In this document: piece by piece, positions 34,756-43,908 of the stretch
Position numbering within the stretch: the first letter of the stretch is position 1
Layout: the number at the start of each line of letters is the position of its first letter
From: Lewinellaceae bacterium
Lineage (GTDB): Bacteria > Bacteroidota > Bacteroidia > Chitinophagales > Saprospiraceae
Reading direction: 5' to 3'
NCBI GenBank assembly: GCA_020636105.1
Contig: JACJYL010000001.1
Location: forward strand, 4,362,001 to 4,426,000
DNA: 64,000 bases
Notes under the pieces: generated by a model
Told to the model about the DNA's origin: nothing
The model's input: only the letters and a program-made list of their open reading frames with translations
The model's database searches: none
Translations under genes and position numbers: made by a program

Positions 34756-35514
34756 TCATATCCCGAGGAAGTATTCCAACTCGGCGCTGACCCGGGTGAT
34801 GCTCAGTTTTACTGTCTGGAATGAACTCGGGAACATTTTATCCAGGATATTGGCGATCCTTTCATTGTCGGGTACCAGTTTCGGATCCTCCTGGGTTTGC
34901 AGTTGTCCCGTGTAGATGATCTCCACCAGGGCATTGGCAATGCTGCATTTGGTGAAATTGCCCAATACTGGTTCAGCCACGGATTCAAAAAAATCGATGC
35001 CGCTGATTTCAGGCAATCTTTTATACCGGTTGGCAATGCCGGCAATAATGCCTTCCGACCTTGTACCGGCATAGGATTTGATCAGATCCGGATAATTGAT
35101 GAATATTTCCCCCAACTCACGGGCGATATCATTTTTTTCCCTCAGGCGGGTTTGATTGGACAGGATGGTATTGGCATTTTTTCGGGCCTGGTTAAAACGC
35201 TTTTCCAGTTCCAGTATGGAAGAAAAGACCTCATTACTGTCCTTTTTTATTTTGAAATTCTCTTCATTGAGGCTGTCGATAGATTCGATGATTTCCAGCA
35301 GGCTGTAGGTGATGGAATTCATTTCGATCTGGTAATCGCTGTGTTCCAGCAATCCCTTGTTCTTTTCACTGGTGACTCTGCTGTACCTGTTGGCGATGAG
35401 GTACACCTCCGTCGCAAACCGGGTGTAATGCTTGCTTACAAAGTCCACGAGCAGGTTGATGGTTTCTTCTAACTCCCCTTTTTTGATGAATCCCAGCAAT
35501 TGTTCATGTATCAT
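34756..35514 (-). CDS. EAD11-like (effector-associated domain 11) protein
   Basis: A 252-residue soluble protein. The first 85 residues (FIKKGELEETINLLVDFV; VYLIANRYSRVTSEKNKG; YQIEMNSITYSLLEIIESI) match the pattern of effector-associated domain 11, a helical adaptor used in bacterial conflict and signalling systems to recruit effectors. A coiled coil follows (about 95-140), then a C-terminal region of about 110 residues that I do not recognise. No effector domain or matching EAD partner is encoded next to it. It converges with the cytochrome gene with only 29 bases between stops. The domain call is from memory of the family and needs a profile search. Confidence 0.6.
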   Translation of the reverse strand: MIHEQLLGFIKKGELEETINLLVDFVSKHYTRFATEVYLIANRYSRVTSEKNKGLLEHSDYQIEMNSITYSLLEIIESIDSLNEENFKIKKDSNEVFSSILELEKRFNQARKNANTILSNQTRLREKNDIARELGEIFINYPDLIKSYAGTRSEGIIAGIANRYKRLPEISGIDFFESVAEPVLGNFTKCSIANALVEIIYTGQLQTQEDPKLVPDNERIANILDKMFPSSFQTVKLSITRVSAELEYFLGI

Positions 35515-35619
35515 GGTAAAGGTGTATTGGTGAATGCGTTTTAAACCGGTACCGGACGGTTTGTTTTTATAAAAATAACGGCCTACCCCCAGATTTGCAA
35601 ACGCAAATGGCTGATTTCC

Positions 35620-35658
35620 TCAAAAAAAAAAGCCTGTCAAAAATTTGACAGGCTTTTA
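35620..35658 (-). terminator. Rho-independent terminator of the cold-shock gene
   Basis: Perfect 11-base arms (AGCCTGTCAAA and its complement) with a very short loop; the minus strand runs into ten T residues. It lies about 30 bases past the stop codon. Confidence 0.9.
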
Positions 35659-35684
35659 TGGGTAAAAAAATTAAAGCGATTTGG

Positions 35685-35876
35685 TTATGCCGCTTTAACG
35701 TTTACAGCGTTTAATCCTTTTGGACTTTCCTCAACATCATAGCTCACTTTATCGCCTTCGGCGATTTCATCGATTAATCCATTGACATGTACAAAAACAT
35801 CTTTACCTCCTTCATCAGGAGTGATAAATCCAAATCCTTTCGAATTGTTGAAAAATTTTACAGTTCCGTTACTCAT
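35685..35876 (-). CDS. Cold-shock domain protein
   Basis: A 63-residue CspA-family protein. The RNA-binding motifs GFGFITPD (RNP1-like) and DVFVHV (RNP2) are intact, and the N-terminal GTVKFFN strand is canonical. It acts as a cytoplasmic RNA chaperone. It has its own promoter box and a strong terminator, so it is monocistronic. Confidence 0.95.
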   Translation of the reverse strand: MSNGTVKFFNNSKGFGFITPDEGGKDVFVHVNGLIDEIAEGDKVSYDVEESPKGLNAVNVKAA

Positions 35877-35900
35877 TATTATATATTATAAAGTGAGCCG

Positions 35901-35908
35901 CAAAGGTA
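35901..35908 (-). promoter_or_regulatory. -7 box of the cold-shock gene promoter
   Basis: On the minus strand this reads TACCTTTG, an exact Bacteroidota TAnnTTTG box, 24 bases before the ATG and followed by GC-rich bases at the expected start site. A -33 element is not clear. Confidence 0.55.
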
Positions 35909-36365
35909 GTACAATATCATTGTAATAACTAAAATTTTGCTAACTATTTGATTTTCAATAAAAAATGATTGGTTTTAATGGATGTTTGCCGCGCTGTGAT
36001 TAAGGCCTTTATTTAGTCCCAAACCGTTACATGATCAGACGCATTGGTCATATCTGTTGCCGAACCCCCAAAAGGGGCGTCCGGTCCATAACCCTCACAA
36101 TCTGGAGCACCTGGAGATATGGTATGAGCAGAATTGCTGGAAGTAAACCTAGAGGAAAGTATTGAAGGCGACAACTAATTTCTATCCTGCGGTACTTTGA
36201 CTTCTCCAACGGTAGTTTTAAAAGACAATTACCATTGGATAAACCGTTGGGGCAACCGTTGGATCTTTCTTTTCCGGTATTATTTTTTATCCCTTGACGA
36301 AAATCATTGTTTATTTCATGTATTATCCAATAAATTAAAGGTGAACCATTCATCTAAGTGTTATT
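35909..36365. other. Intergenic stretch before the desaturase
   Basis: Apart from a possible peptide-coding remnant at 36013-36174 I find no gene. A minus-strand frame at 36048-36353 reads through the same bases and lacks protein character. Confidence 0.4.
36013..36174 (-). pseudogene. Possible remnant or small peptide frame
   Basis: A minus-strand frame of 53 codons, opened only by TTG, has a protein-like composition in its second half (PGAPDCEGYGPDAPFGG and then SDHVTVWD before TAA). This could be the C-terminus of a lost secreted protein or a chance frame. No start signal, family or neighbour supports expression. Confidence 0.2.
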
Positions 36366-37460
36366 ATGGATACCGTTAAATTCATCAGGAGAAATAGTTA
36401 TGAACAAGAGTTTGCGCATGAAGTAAGAAAAAGGGTACGCGCTTATTTCAAAGATAACCACATTCCCATCTATGGCAACTTCAGCCTGTACCTTAAGACG
36501 ATTGTTATGTTGGGCATCTACCTGGTGCCTTTTATCATGGTGCTCATTATTCCAATGTCACCATGGGGAGCATTAGTGCTCGCCGTTATCATGGGCATCG
36601 GAGAAGCTGGCGTGGGCATGTCGGTAATGCATGATGGTGTTCATGGGGCGTATGCTTCAAAAACCTGGGCCAACAAATTTGCTTCGGCCACTATGCTGCT
36701 TCTGGGGAGCAGTGTTTTCAACTGGAAAATCCAGCACAACGTCAATCATCACACTTATACCAATATATTCGAGTATGATCCGGATATTTCCAACGTTAAG
36801 ATCATTCGTTTATGCGAACACAGTCCCCTGAAAAAGTATCATCGTTATCAGCAATTTTACGCCTTTCCGCTTTACGGACTCATGACCTTTGCCAAATTGT
36901 TCGGAGAAATTGGTCAATTGCTGGAATACAACAGGCAGGGCATTACGCGTAAACACCATTTGAATCCGACCTGGCAACTGATCAAACTTATTTTGATTAA
37001 AATCATTTACGCAGGGATCATCATTGGGCTGCCTTTAATCTTTACCCCCTTCTCTTTTTGGCAAATACTGATTGGCTTCGTCGCCCTCCATTTTACGGCG
37101 GGTATGATCATGAGTACGGTATTTCAAATGGCCCATGTCGTGGAAGGTACCGATCAGCCCCTTCCTAATGAAGATCATAAGATCAAAAATGATTGGGTGG
37201 TCCACCAGCTGCATACCACCTCGGATTTTGGTAGAAAAAACGGACTCCTCAGTTGGTATATCGGTGGGCTGGATTTCCAGATTGAGCATCATTTATTTCA
37301 AAATATTTCTCATGTCCATTATCCTGAAATCGCCCCTATCATCAAAAATACAGCTGAAGAATATGGATTCCCTTACAACCTGAAGCCTACTGTTTTTCAC
37401 GCCCTGGCCTCTCACTTTCGGAGACTCAAGGAGCTGGGAAGAGCCAGGGTAATACAATAG
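36366..37460 (+). CDS. Membrane fatty-acid desaturase (acyl-CoA/front-end type)
   Basis: A 364-residue di-iron membrane desaturase. All three histidine boxes are present: HDGVH (89-93), HNVNHH (124-129) and the Gln-type third box QIEHH near residue 307, which is typical of front-end and linoleoyl-CoA-like desaturases. Four hydrophobic helices flank them. It introduces double bonds into acyl chains using oxygen and an electron donor, tuning membrane fluidity. No fused cytochrome b5 domain is present. The cold-shock gene lies nearby but is transcribed away. Confidence 0.9.
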   Translation: MDTVKFIRRNSYEQEFAHEVRKRVRAYFKDNHIPIYGNFSLYLKTIVMLGIYLVPFIMVLIIPMSPWGALVLAVIMGIGEAGVGMSVMHDGVHGAYASKTWANKFASATMLLLGSSVFNWKIQHNVNHHTYTNIFEYDPDISNVKIIRLCEHSPLKKYHRYQQFYAFPLYGLMTFAKLFGEIGQLLEYNRQGITRKHHLNPTWQLIKLILIKIIYAGIIIGLPLIFTPFSFWQILIGFVALHFTAGMIMSTVFQMAHVVEGTDQPLPNEDHKIKNDWVVHQLHTTSDFGRKNGLLSWYIGGLDFQIEHHLFQNISHVHYPEIAPIIKNTAEEYGFPYNLKPTVFHALASHFRRLKELGRARVIQ

Positions 37461-37545
37461 CACATTTGACCTTATTCGTGATAAGAGGATGAGATTGCCC
37501 GACAAATTTCAAGCCCATTCAAAAAAAGGATCAGGCACCCCGGGA

Positions 37546-37980
37546 TCACCTGGTGGTAATGGATTCGGTTTGTATAGGCAGCAACCTGGAATCTTCCAGC
37601 GCCGCTGTCCGGTGTCCGGCCCCCTTTAAATATGCCTCATGGGTAGCAAAGGTCAGGAAATCGGAAGCACTTTTATGCCGGACCAATAATACCATGTCCC
37701 ATTTTTCATGTTCCGGGCCTATCAGAAACCCCTCGGATTTCCCCTGAAAAATAATTTCGCTCCCGGCCTCTTCTAAAAACGGCAAGGTGTGATCCATATA
37801 CAATCGATAGGCCTCCTTTCCGGAAATTTCTCCCGCAGGAGCCAATGTTTCGACGGTCGAATAGTCCGCCGTTTTCCGAAACTTCAAAAGATTCAACATC
37901 ACAATGGGGCCTTTGATATTGCTCGTAAAAAACGCTTTACCCGCTTCCTGGGTGACTTCGAGGTAAGTCTTTTCTGTCAT
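37546..37980 (-). CDS. DUF1330 domain protein
   Basis: A 144-residue protein with the ferredoxin-like alpha/beta-barrel DUF1330 signature (GPIVMLNLLKFRK; the following acidic GKEAYRLYMDH; WDMVLLVRHKSASDFLTF). I choose MTEKTYLEV at 37980 as start because the upstream 33 residues in frame are Cys/Phe-rich and unlike the family. Function of the family is unknown; related folds include small monooxygenases. It converges with the desaturase. Confidence 0.8.
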   Translation of the reverse strand: MTEKTYLEVTQEAGKAFFTSNIKGPIVMLNLLKFRKTADYSTVETLAPAGEISGKEAYRLYMDHTLPFLEEAGSEIIFQGKSEGFLIGPEHEKWDMVLLVRHKSASDFLTFATHEAYLKGAGHRTAALEDSRLLPIQTESITTR

Positions 37981-38075
37981 GGTCTGTTTTGGATCAAAGT
38001 TAAAGCAACACAGGCATCCGTCCAAAATAAAACTGACATAGGAACTAAAAAAATGGCCATCATTTGAAAATCTTC

Positions 38076-38921
38076 TCAAAGCCTGGACCGCGCTATTTTA
38101 ACCTTTAACCGGAGCCACCTTTTTCTAAAGAGTGCATTTAAGGATTTATCAACGGTTATTTGCCCGATCCGTAGGATGGCTGTGGAAATGGATTTTACCG
38201 GGTTGAGGTTCCATTTTCGGAAAGCCACCGACATACTGGCATCCGTGTATTTTAGCTGATGCCAGTACCCCGAGGGGATATACAAGGTGTCGCCGTGTTC
38301 CAGGGTTACCCTGTATCCTTTCACTTTTTTTAGCTGTGGGTTTTCCTCATAATTCACCTCGAATAAATTGATCAGGGATATGCTGTTCAACGGCAGACGG
38401 CACAAGAGTTTCGACTGGCTATTTTCAATCAAAATAACCTCCTTTCTTCCGAAAAACTGCGTCAAAAGCCCATCGTCAAAAAGGAAATCAAAATGCAAAG
38501 GAACAATGGTGCCCTTCCCCCCAAGGAATAACAATTTTGGCAGCTGGAGTTTGCAGGTAAAAAAAGCAGGTGTCGAAAAATGAGTCTGGAGATCCTTATC
38601 CTTGTTCAACACTTTGCTGACAAACATCCTGAGGTTTGAGGATTCATTGCCATGAATCAGGTTAAGCATTTCCTTCATCAAAACCGTCCTGTTTCCACGA
38701 AGAAAAGAGGTTCCGTTTTCTTTTGTTTTGTCAAATACCCGAACGGGATATCGGCCTAATTTTTCCGTTAAATATTCAAGGCTCCATAATTTTTCGGCTT
38801 CCGTACAGTGTAAAAGCCCTTTAATGATCACTGGTTTATTTTGCCTGATATAATTTTCTTCAAAATAGACTTTATTCAGGCTTTCGGCTTCAATAGTCTG
38901 GATTGGAGTGGTCAGGTCCAT
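38076..38921 (-). CDS. Cupin-like/JmjC-domain protein
   Basis: A 281-residue protein of the Cupin_8/JmjC group. The opening block NKPVIIKGLLH, iron-ligand pair HFD (PLHFDFLFD) and distal histidine region IPSGYWHQL are visible. These are usual in Fe(II)/2-oxoglutarate hydroxylases acting on proteins or small molecules. It lies just before the DUF1330 gene in the same direction, 95 bases apart, so cotranscription is possible. Substrate unknown. Confidence 0.82.
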   Translation of the reverse strand: MDLTTPIQTIEAESLNKVYFEENYIRQNKPVIIKGLLHCTEAEKLWSLEYLTEKLGRYPVRVFDKTKENGTSFLRGNRTVLMKEMLNLIHGNESSNLRMFVSKVLNKDKDLQTHFSTPAFFTCKLQLPKLLFLGGKGTIVPLHFDFLFDDGLLTQFFGRKEVILIENSQSKLLCRLPLNSISLINLFEVNYEENPQLKKVKGYRVTLEHGDTLYIPSGYWHQLKYTDASMSVAFRKWNLNPVKSISTAILRIGQITVDKSLNALFRKRWLRLKVKIARSRL

Positions 38922-39185
38922 TTTTTTGTGTTTTTAGGCTACATATCATTCCAAAACTGAAATTGCAGGCGAAGGATTTAACCCTGTCGGCTGGTTTTAA
39001 AGAAACGAAAAAATGGGTCTGGTCAATATATTGAGCCTGAAAATCCCTCCAAAAAAAAAACTTCATACGCATAAAAAAGGTTGAATGTCTTTGTTTTTTT
39101 TGCTGTGAACCACCGACAAGCATCATGTATTCATCGAAGTCTCAGGTGAATGATTCTTCACAAAACCTAAACTGCCTTTCAATAA

Positions 39186-39767
39186 TTATTCATTTTGATT
39201 GATGATTTTTTCGATCCTTTTATCGGGAATGAGCCACATCAATGCCACCAAAATATATATGGCCCCGGAAATCCAGGCATTGACCCAACAGGAGGCAATG
39301 GCCAAAAGGTACAAAATGGGAGACGCCTTGCCTTTGAGGTCTTTCCCGACGGCTTTCGCCAAAATGCCGTTCTCTCCCTCGTTCTTAATGATCCGAAGTT
39401 GTAAAATGAAATAGGCAAAGGCCGCCATCAGAAGGATGATCCCGTAAAAAGCCATGGGCATGGGACTGAAATTGTTTTCTCCTATCCAGCCTGTAGCAAA
39501 AGGAACCAGGGAAAGCCAGAAAAGTAGATGCAGGTTCGCCCATAGAATATCACCGGTCACCCGCTTCACCGTATGCATCATGTGGTGATGGTTGTTCCAG
39601 TAAATCCCCAGGTAAACGAAACTTAACACATAACTTAAAAAAATGGGGATTAATTTTTTCAGGTCTGAAAATTCATGTCCATGGGGCACTTTTATTTCCA
39701 GTACCATAATGGTGATCACAATGGCGAGTACGCCGTCGCTGAATGCTTCAAGTCGTCCTTTGTTCAT
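39186..39767 (-). CDS. TMEM175/DUF1211-family potassium channel-like protein
   Basis: A 193-residue membrane protein. The family signature RLEAFSDGVLAIVITIMVLEI is at its start, followed by about five further helices; this fits the bacterial six-helix TMEM175 subunit. Homologues form tetrameric potassium-selective channels lacking the usual selectivity filter. It is in the inner membrane. No operon partner is evident. Confidence 0.88.
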   Translation of the reverse strand: MNKGRLEAFSDGVLAIVITIMVLEIKVPHGHEFSDLKKLIPIFLSYVLSFVYLGIYWNNHHHMMHTVKRVTGDILWANLHLLFWLSLVPFATGWIGENNFSPMPMAFYGIILLMAAFAYFILQLRIIKNEGENGILAKAVGKDLKGKASPILYLLAIASCWVNAWISGAIYILVALMWLIPDKRIEKIINQNE

Positions 39768-39789
39768 ATTTTAAAATTTGGAACATAAG

Positions 39790-39985
39790 TACCGTGTAAT
39801 GAAAGTTTATTTATATCGTTTGAATGTTCTATTTCGATACTTTTTTGTCACGCTGATTATCGCTGAAATATGTGGGAAAAATCCTTTTATTCTGCGCTTT
39901 GCCCCGACCATTGGTACGGGGTGTTCCATCTACGGAATACCGACCATAGGTACGGTATGTCACTTTGTTCCATCTGCGCGATAAA
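39790..39985. mobile_element. MITE-like repeat, copy 1 (right end lost)
   Basis: The left end (ACCGTGTAAtgAAAGTTTATTTATAT) matches the terminal repeat of the element at 55287. The body matches copy 2 at 46052-46246 over about 190 bases, differing by a small deletion (TTCGCAG) and scattered changes. It contains three consecutive short hairpins built on CCGACCATnGGTACGG and TTCCATCTACGGAA. The right terminus is absent; a GNAT gene fragment follows directly. Confidence 0.65.
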
Positions 39986-39995
39986 ATTTATTTTT

Positions 39996-40172
39996 TCAGG
40001 CGTAATGCTCATTCCCGGTAATAAGCGAATATACCGCTAAATCCGAAAATTTTTCGTCAAAATAGATTCGTTCCACAAAATGCGCTTCCTTTTTGAAACC
40101 AATTTTTTCCATCAAAAAAATGGCTCCCCTGTTGTCCGGAGAAACTTTGGCCTCAATGGAATGGAGGTTCAT
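39996..40172 (-). pseudogene. C-terminal fragment of a GNAT acetyltransferase
   Basis: A 58-codon frame encodes SIEAKVSPDNRGAIFLMEKI and GFKKEAHF, which correspond to the last third of a RimJ/RimL-type GNAT fold including its acetyl-CoA-proximal helix. The N-terminal two thirds are missing. Its ATG overlaps the TGA stop of the gene upstream (ATGA), so it could still be translated by coupling, but it cannot be a complete enzyme. The neighbouring MITE-like element suggests a rearrangement. Confidence 0.7.
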
Positions 40173-40471
40173 TTATGCCAAAAGGTAAAAATGAGAAAAA
40201 CAATAACACCAAATATTCCGACCAGCGAAATAAGAAACAAATAATCGGCAATTTGCTCAAGCCGGTCTTCTTTATTTTTATCCTCTGTACGAATAGAGGA
40301 AAATGATAAAAAAGAAGAAACCGTTAAGAGTAATGCCACTATTGAAGTGAATTCATCCATTAACGTATTCTCTGTCTTGTCTGCCAAATGAAGCGAAGTA
40401 ATGATAAAGAGGCAAAAACCTAGCAGGTTCGCAGAAGTGCTTAAAATGTGCTGGGATGTTTTATTGGCCAT
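40169..40471 (-). CDS. Hypothetical three-helix membrane protein
   Basis: A 100-residue protein with hydrophobic segments at about 12-32, 38-60 and 74-97 and a charged loop (SSIRTEDKNKEDRLEQ) between the last two. I recognise no family. Its stop codon overlaps the start of the GNAT fragment. The clean helix pattern supports a genuine gene. Confidence 0.6.
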   Translation of the reverse strand: MANKTSQHILSTSANLLGFCLFIITSLHLADKTENTLMDEFTSIVALLLTVSSFLSFSSIRTEDKNKEDRLEQIADYLFLISLVGIFGVIVFLIFTFWHK

Positions 40472-40678
40472 TGGATTTTTCCAAAATTAGTGATTTATAT
40501 GCCTGCAATACTTGATTCTTTTGTGTTTGTTTCCTGGAGATTTAATAAAAATAAATTGACCTGTTTGCCTCCGCTCCACCCCCTTTCTCTAAAGAGGAGT
40601 CATCCCCCCCAGTAGGCCAATTTATTTTTAAAGTGTTTCTCCAATGGAAAATCCGGTAGATTCATCTATCCTAAAGCC

Positions 40679-42403
40679 CTAATCAATCCTTGGAGCTTCA
40701 AAATCTCCTCCCTGGTGCAGGGTAAGACTGACCACTTTGCCGCTTTCGTCTTTATTGAAAGTGATCTGGGCGTCGACGATCTTGCTGTAAAACCTTACGG
40801 TTGATGCCGGGAAAAGCTCACTTTTTGACTGTCCTGTAGGTAAAATAAACAATCGCTCTCCCTCCCTGGAAATGTCCAGGATGAAACCCGGTTGCAATTC
40901 ATATTTCCCGACATAACTTTCCAAAAGGTCAGCAGGCAGTTTGATCTGAGGCCTGAGTTCATTTTCGTCCAGACCCAGTTTTACCAGCATTTCAATGGCG
41001 TTGTTATTGTTGGGATTCAATTCAATGGATTTCTTATAATTTTGGATGGCCTTATCGTTTTCGTCATTATTCATATAACCTTCCGCCAGGCTGTCATAAA
41101 CATTGGCAGAGGAAGGAAACAATTCTGTGTTTAGCTTAAAAACAGCCATGGCGGTTTCAGTATCTTTTGCATTAAGAAATTGATACCCAAGACTGTTGAT
41201 CCCCGATTCGTCGGCTTCGTATTCATCTTGATTTTCTTTCAAAAACTGTTTTGACAGCGCAATAGCCGTTTCCGTATCATTTTCCTTCAGCCATGTGGCC
41301 AGTTTTCGGGAAAAAGGGATTTTGGGCAACTCATAAGATTTGCCGGCAAGGATATTCACGATAGCATTATTGATATCCTGACTCGCCACGGCATCGCCGT
41401 TATTAGTCAGCCAGATGTAACCATTATTGCGTGCAAGGTCTCTTCTGATATAAGTCCTGTATCCGTTCATCCCTCCGGAATGGGAAACCACTTTACCGGT
41501 TTCATGTTCACTGATGCCCCACCCGAATCCATAATCGGATTTCTCTCCGCTGTTCAAAACGGTCGGAGTGAACGCCTCTTCCAACGTGGCTTTGGAGACC
41601 AGTTTTTTGGTATAAAGGGCCTGGTCCCAAAGGTGCAGATCATCCAGGGTGGAATACATTCCCCCCGCCCCTGTGGTCAGTATTTCATAATCATCGAGGC
41701 CCCCGTTACTGCTATACCCTTTGGCCCTGTTTTTGACCGCTGGCTTTGATTCATCAAAAACGAGGGTGTTTTTCATGCCCAGCGGGTCGAATATATTTTT
41801 TTTCATAAAAAGGTGGAAAGGTTGTCCTGAGGCCTTCTCTACAATCATGGACAATAACACATACCCTCCGTTGCTGTAGGAATACTTTTCTCCCGGGGTA
41901 AAATCCAGGGCTTCCTGTTTGACGAGCAGTTCCAGTACATCAGAGTTCTTCAGATCTTTTTTATAGGCATTTAATCTATAATGATCCGGCACTCCGGAAG
42001 TGTGGGTCAGCAAATGCCGTATAGTCACCTCATCGGCATAGTCCGGGAATTCCGGAAAAAATTTAGACAATTTATCGTCATAGGAAAGTTTGTTCCTTTC
42101 CTTAAGGATCATCACGGCCATGGCCGTAAATTGCTTGGAAACTGAAGCCAGGTAAAAGGACGATTCCGGGATAAGCGGTTCCTTCGTTTCAAGATCTGCA
42201 TAACCCAATGCCTTTCTGTAGATGACTTTTCCGTTTTCGGTAACGAGGATGGTGCCATTGAACATGCCATTATCGTTGCAATAGGTCATCAGTCGGTCCA
42301 ACTGGTCCGGCTTTGAAATTTTTTCGGAGCTTGTCTTAGTCTGTGAAAAAACAGGAGCAATGAACAGTACCATTGCCATAGTCAAGGTGAGTAAGGACTT
42401 CAT
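40679..42403 (-). CDS. Serine beta-lactamase-like hydrolase with C-terminal TPRs
   Basis: A 574-residue exported protein (signal peptide 1-20). The class C beta-lactamase/DD-peptidase fold shows the nucleophile SxxK at Ser87-Lys90, YSN at 176-178 and HSG at 308-310. Two TPR-like repeats (about 415-485) and a beta-rich C-terminal domain follow. Such proteins are usually esterases or D-amino peptidases in the periplasm rather than antibiotic-resistance enzymes. Monocistronic. Confidence 0.88.
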   Translation of the reverse strand: MKSLLTLTMAMVLFIAPVFSQTKTSSEKISKPDQLDRLMTYCNDNGMFNGTILVTENGKVIYRKALGYADLETKEPLIPESSFYLASVSKQFTAMAVMILKERNKLSYDDKLSKFFPEFPDYADEVTIRHLLTHTSGVPDHYRLNAYKKDLKNSDVLELLVKQEALDFTPGEKYSYSNGGYVLLSMIVEKASGQPFHLFMKKNIFDPLGMKNTLVFDESKPAVKNRAKGYSSNGGLDDYEILTTGAGGMYSTLDDLHLWDQALYTKKLVSKATLEEAFTPTVLNSGEKSDYGFGWGISEHETGKVVSHSGGMNGYRTYIRRDLARNNGYIWLTNNGDAVASQDINNAIVNILAGKSYELPKIPFSRKLATWLKENDTETAIALSKQFLKENQDEYEADESGINSLGYQFLNAKDTETAMAVFKLNTELFPSSANVYDSLAEGYMNNDENDKAIQNYKKSIELNPNNNNAIEMLVKLGLDENELRPQIKLPADLLESYVGKYELQPGFILDISREGERLFILPTGQSKSELFPASTVRFYSKIVDAQITFNKDESGKVVSLTLHQGGDFEAPRID

Positions 42404-42633
42404 TTTATTGAATTTTATTGGATGTTGGTTAGATTATTTTTTTTTTGGAGGTAAACAATTGCAAGCCAAAATACGATAAAAAGGTAAAAAGTCATAATAT
42501 CGCCCGATTGCGAATCGGAGATCAGGGGATTCACGAAAATATTATTATTTCATTTTGCGAATGTGTCTTTGAACTTCTCTTTCTACTTGATCAAAACCGG
42601 GCATCAGTACTGTATCCTTTCAAAACGCGATGG

Positions 42634-43812
42634 CTAGTTCAGTTTAGTGGTTGGCTTTGGAATGGTCAGGAAGTAAACCAATACCAATAAGGTGGCACTT
42701 GCCGTAGTGATAAAGGCAATTTTTGCCCCCAGCCAAAACCAAATAAATCCTGTTAGCGAACTGGCGATCATAGCACAAATGCTTTGCAATCCGGAAAATG
42801 TACCTATACCCGTGGCAATGTCTTTAGGGTCAGTGATATTTGAAATCCACGCTTTTGAAATTCCTTCTGTCGCCGAAGCATAAACCCCATAAACAAAAAA
42901 CAACCCCAAAAATACATAAAGGTGGGTGTTAAACGACATACCAAAATATACCGTAGCAAATAAAGCGAGCCCGAAGATAAAAATGGCCTTCAGCCCGACT
43001 TTATCGGCCAGAATACCGATAGGAAAGGCAAACAAAGCATAAATAAGATTATAGAAAATATAAAGGCCTACCACCATAGTGTCGTCGAGTCCGGACTGCT
43101 TCGCCTGAAGTAAAAGAAAAACATCCGAACTATTGAACAGCGTAAAAATCAAAAGTCCGAATACCAGTTTCCTGTATGCTGGCGGGCTTTTTTTCCAATA
43201 TTTTAAGAAGGAAAAAAAAGGCGTTTTTACTTTTGGTTTATGGCTGTTTATCTTTTTATCCTTGAGGAAAAAAGTGGATAACACGGCCAGTAATCCAGGG
43301 ATAAATGCTATAAAAAAAAGCGACTTATAGTCTTCCGGAAAATAATATAAATAAATTAATGCCAGGGAGGGTCCGATAACGGCTCCTAAAGTGTCCATGG
43401 ATCGGTGAAATCCAAAAACTTTTCCCTTGGTCTTTGGGGTGGCTTCGTCTGAAAGGATGGCATCTCTCGCGCCGGTCCGGATCCCTTTGCCGAACCGGTC
43501 AATGGTTCGTGCGAAAAATATCCAAAGCGGATAGATAAACAGGGCCATCATTGGTTTGGAAATAGCGCTGAAAGCATAACCAATGCGGACAAAAGGAACC
43601 CGTTTGCCGGAAACATCAGAAAGTTTGCCAAAATACCCTTTGCTTAGTCCTGCTGTGGCTTCGGCGAGCCCTTCAAGAATGCCAATCAGCAGAACGGAAA
43701 AACCTATTTGCTTTAAATAAATGGGCATTATTGGATACAGCATTTCGCTCGCTGTATCGGTAAACAAACTTACGAATGACAAAACCCAAACGGCTCTGGT
43801 AATATGTTTCAT
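42634..43812 (-). CDS. MFS transporter
   Basis: A 392-residue permease with twelve predicted helices. The block DRFGKGIRTGARDAILSD after helix 4 is characteristic of a bacterial MFS group of unknown substrate. It resides in the inner membrane. Flanking genes are unrelated, and it appears to be transcribed alone. Confidence 0.87.
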   Translation of the reverse strand: MKHITRAVWVLSFVSLFTDTASEMLYPIMPIYLKQIGFSVLLIGILEGLAEATAGLSKGYFGKLSDVSGKRVPFVRIGYAFSAISKPMMALFIYPLWIFFARTIDRFGKGIRTGARDAILSDEATPKTKGKVFGFHRSMDTLGAVIGPSLALIYLYYFPEDYKSLFFIAFIPGLLAVLSTFFLKDKKINSHKPKVKTPFFSFLKYWKKSPPAYRKLVFGLLIFTLFNSSDVFLLLQAKQSGLDDTMVVGLYIFYNLIYALFAFPIGILADKVGLKAIFIFGLALFATVYFGMSFNTHLYVFLGLFFVYGVYASATEGISKAWISNITDPKDIATGIGTFSGLQSICAMIASSLTGFIWFWLGAKIAFITTASATLLVLVYFLTIPKPTTKLN

Positions 43813-43908
43813 ATTTCTCTTTGTTTTTAGGTTATCATAGAGTATCGTTCAGTTTGCCGCCCAAAAAGACACGAGGCTTATTTGAATCCAATATTATACT
43901 CATAATAA

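Noticed and set aside
36048..36353. 101-codon minus-strand open frame
   Set aside because: It overlaps other frames, has no recognisable composition, promoter or family, and looks like a chance frame.
40679..42403. Antibiotic-resistance beta-lactamase
   Set aside because: Motifs fit the broad class C/esterase family, and the TPR and C-terminal domain are typical of non-resistance hydrolases.
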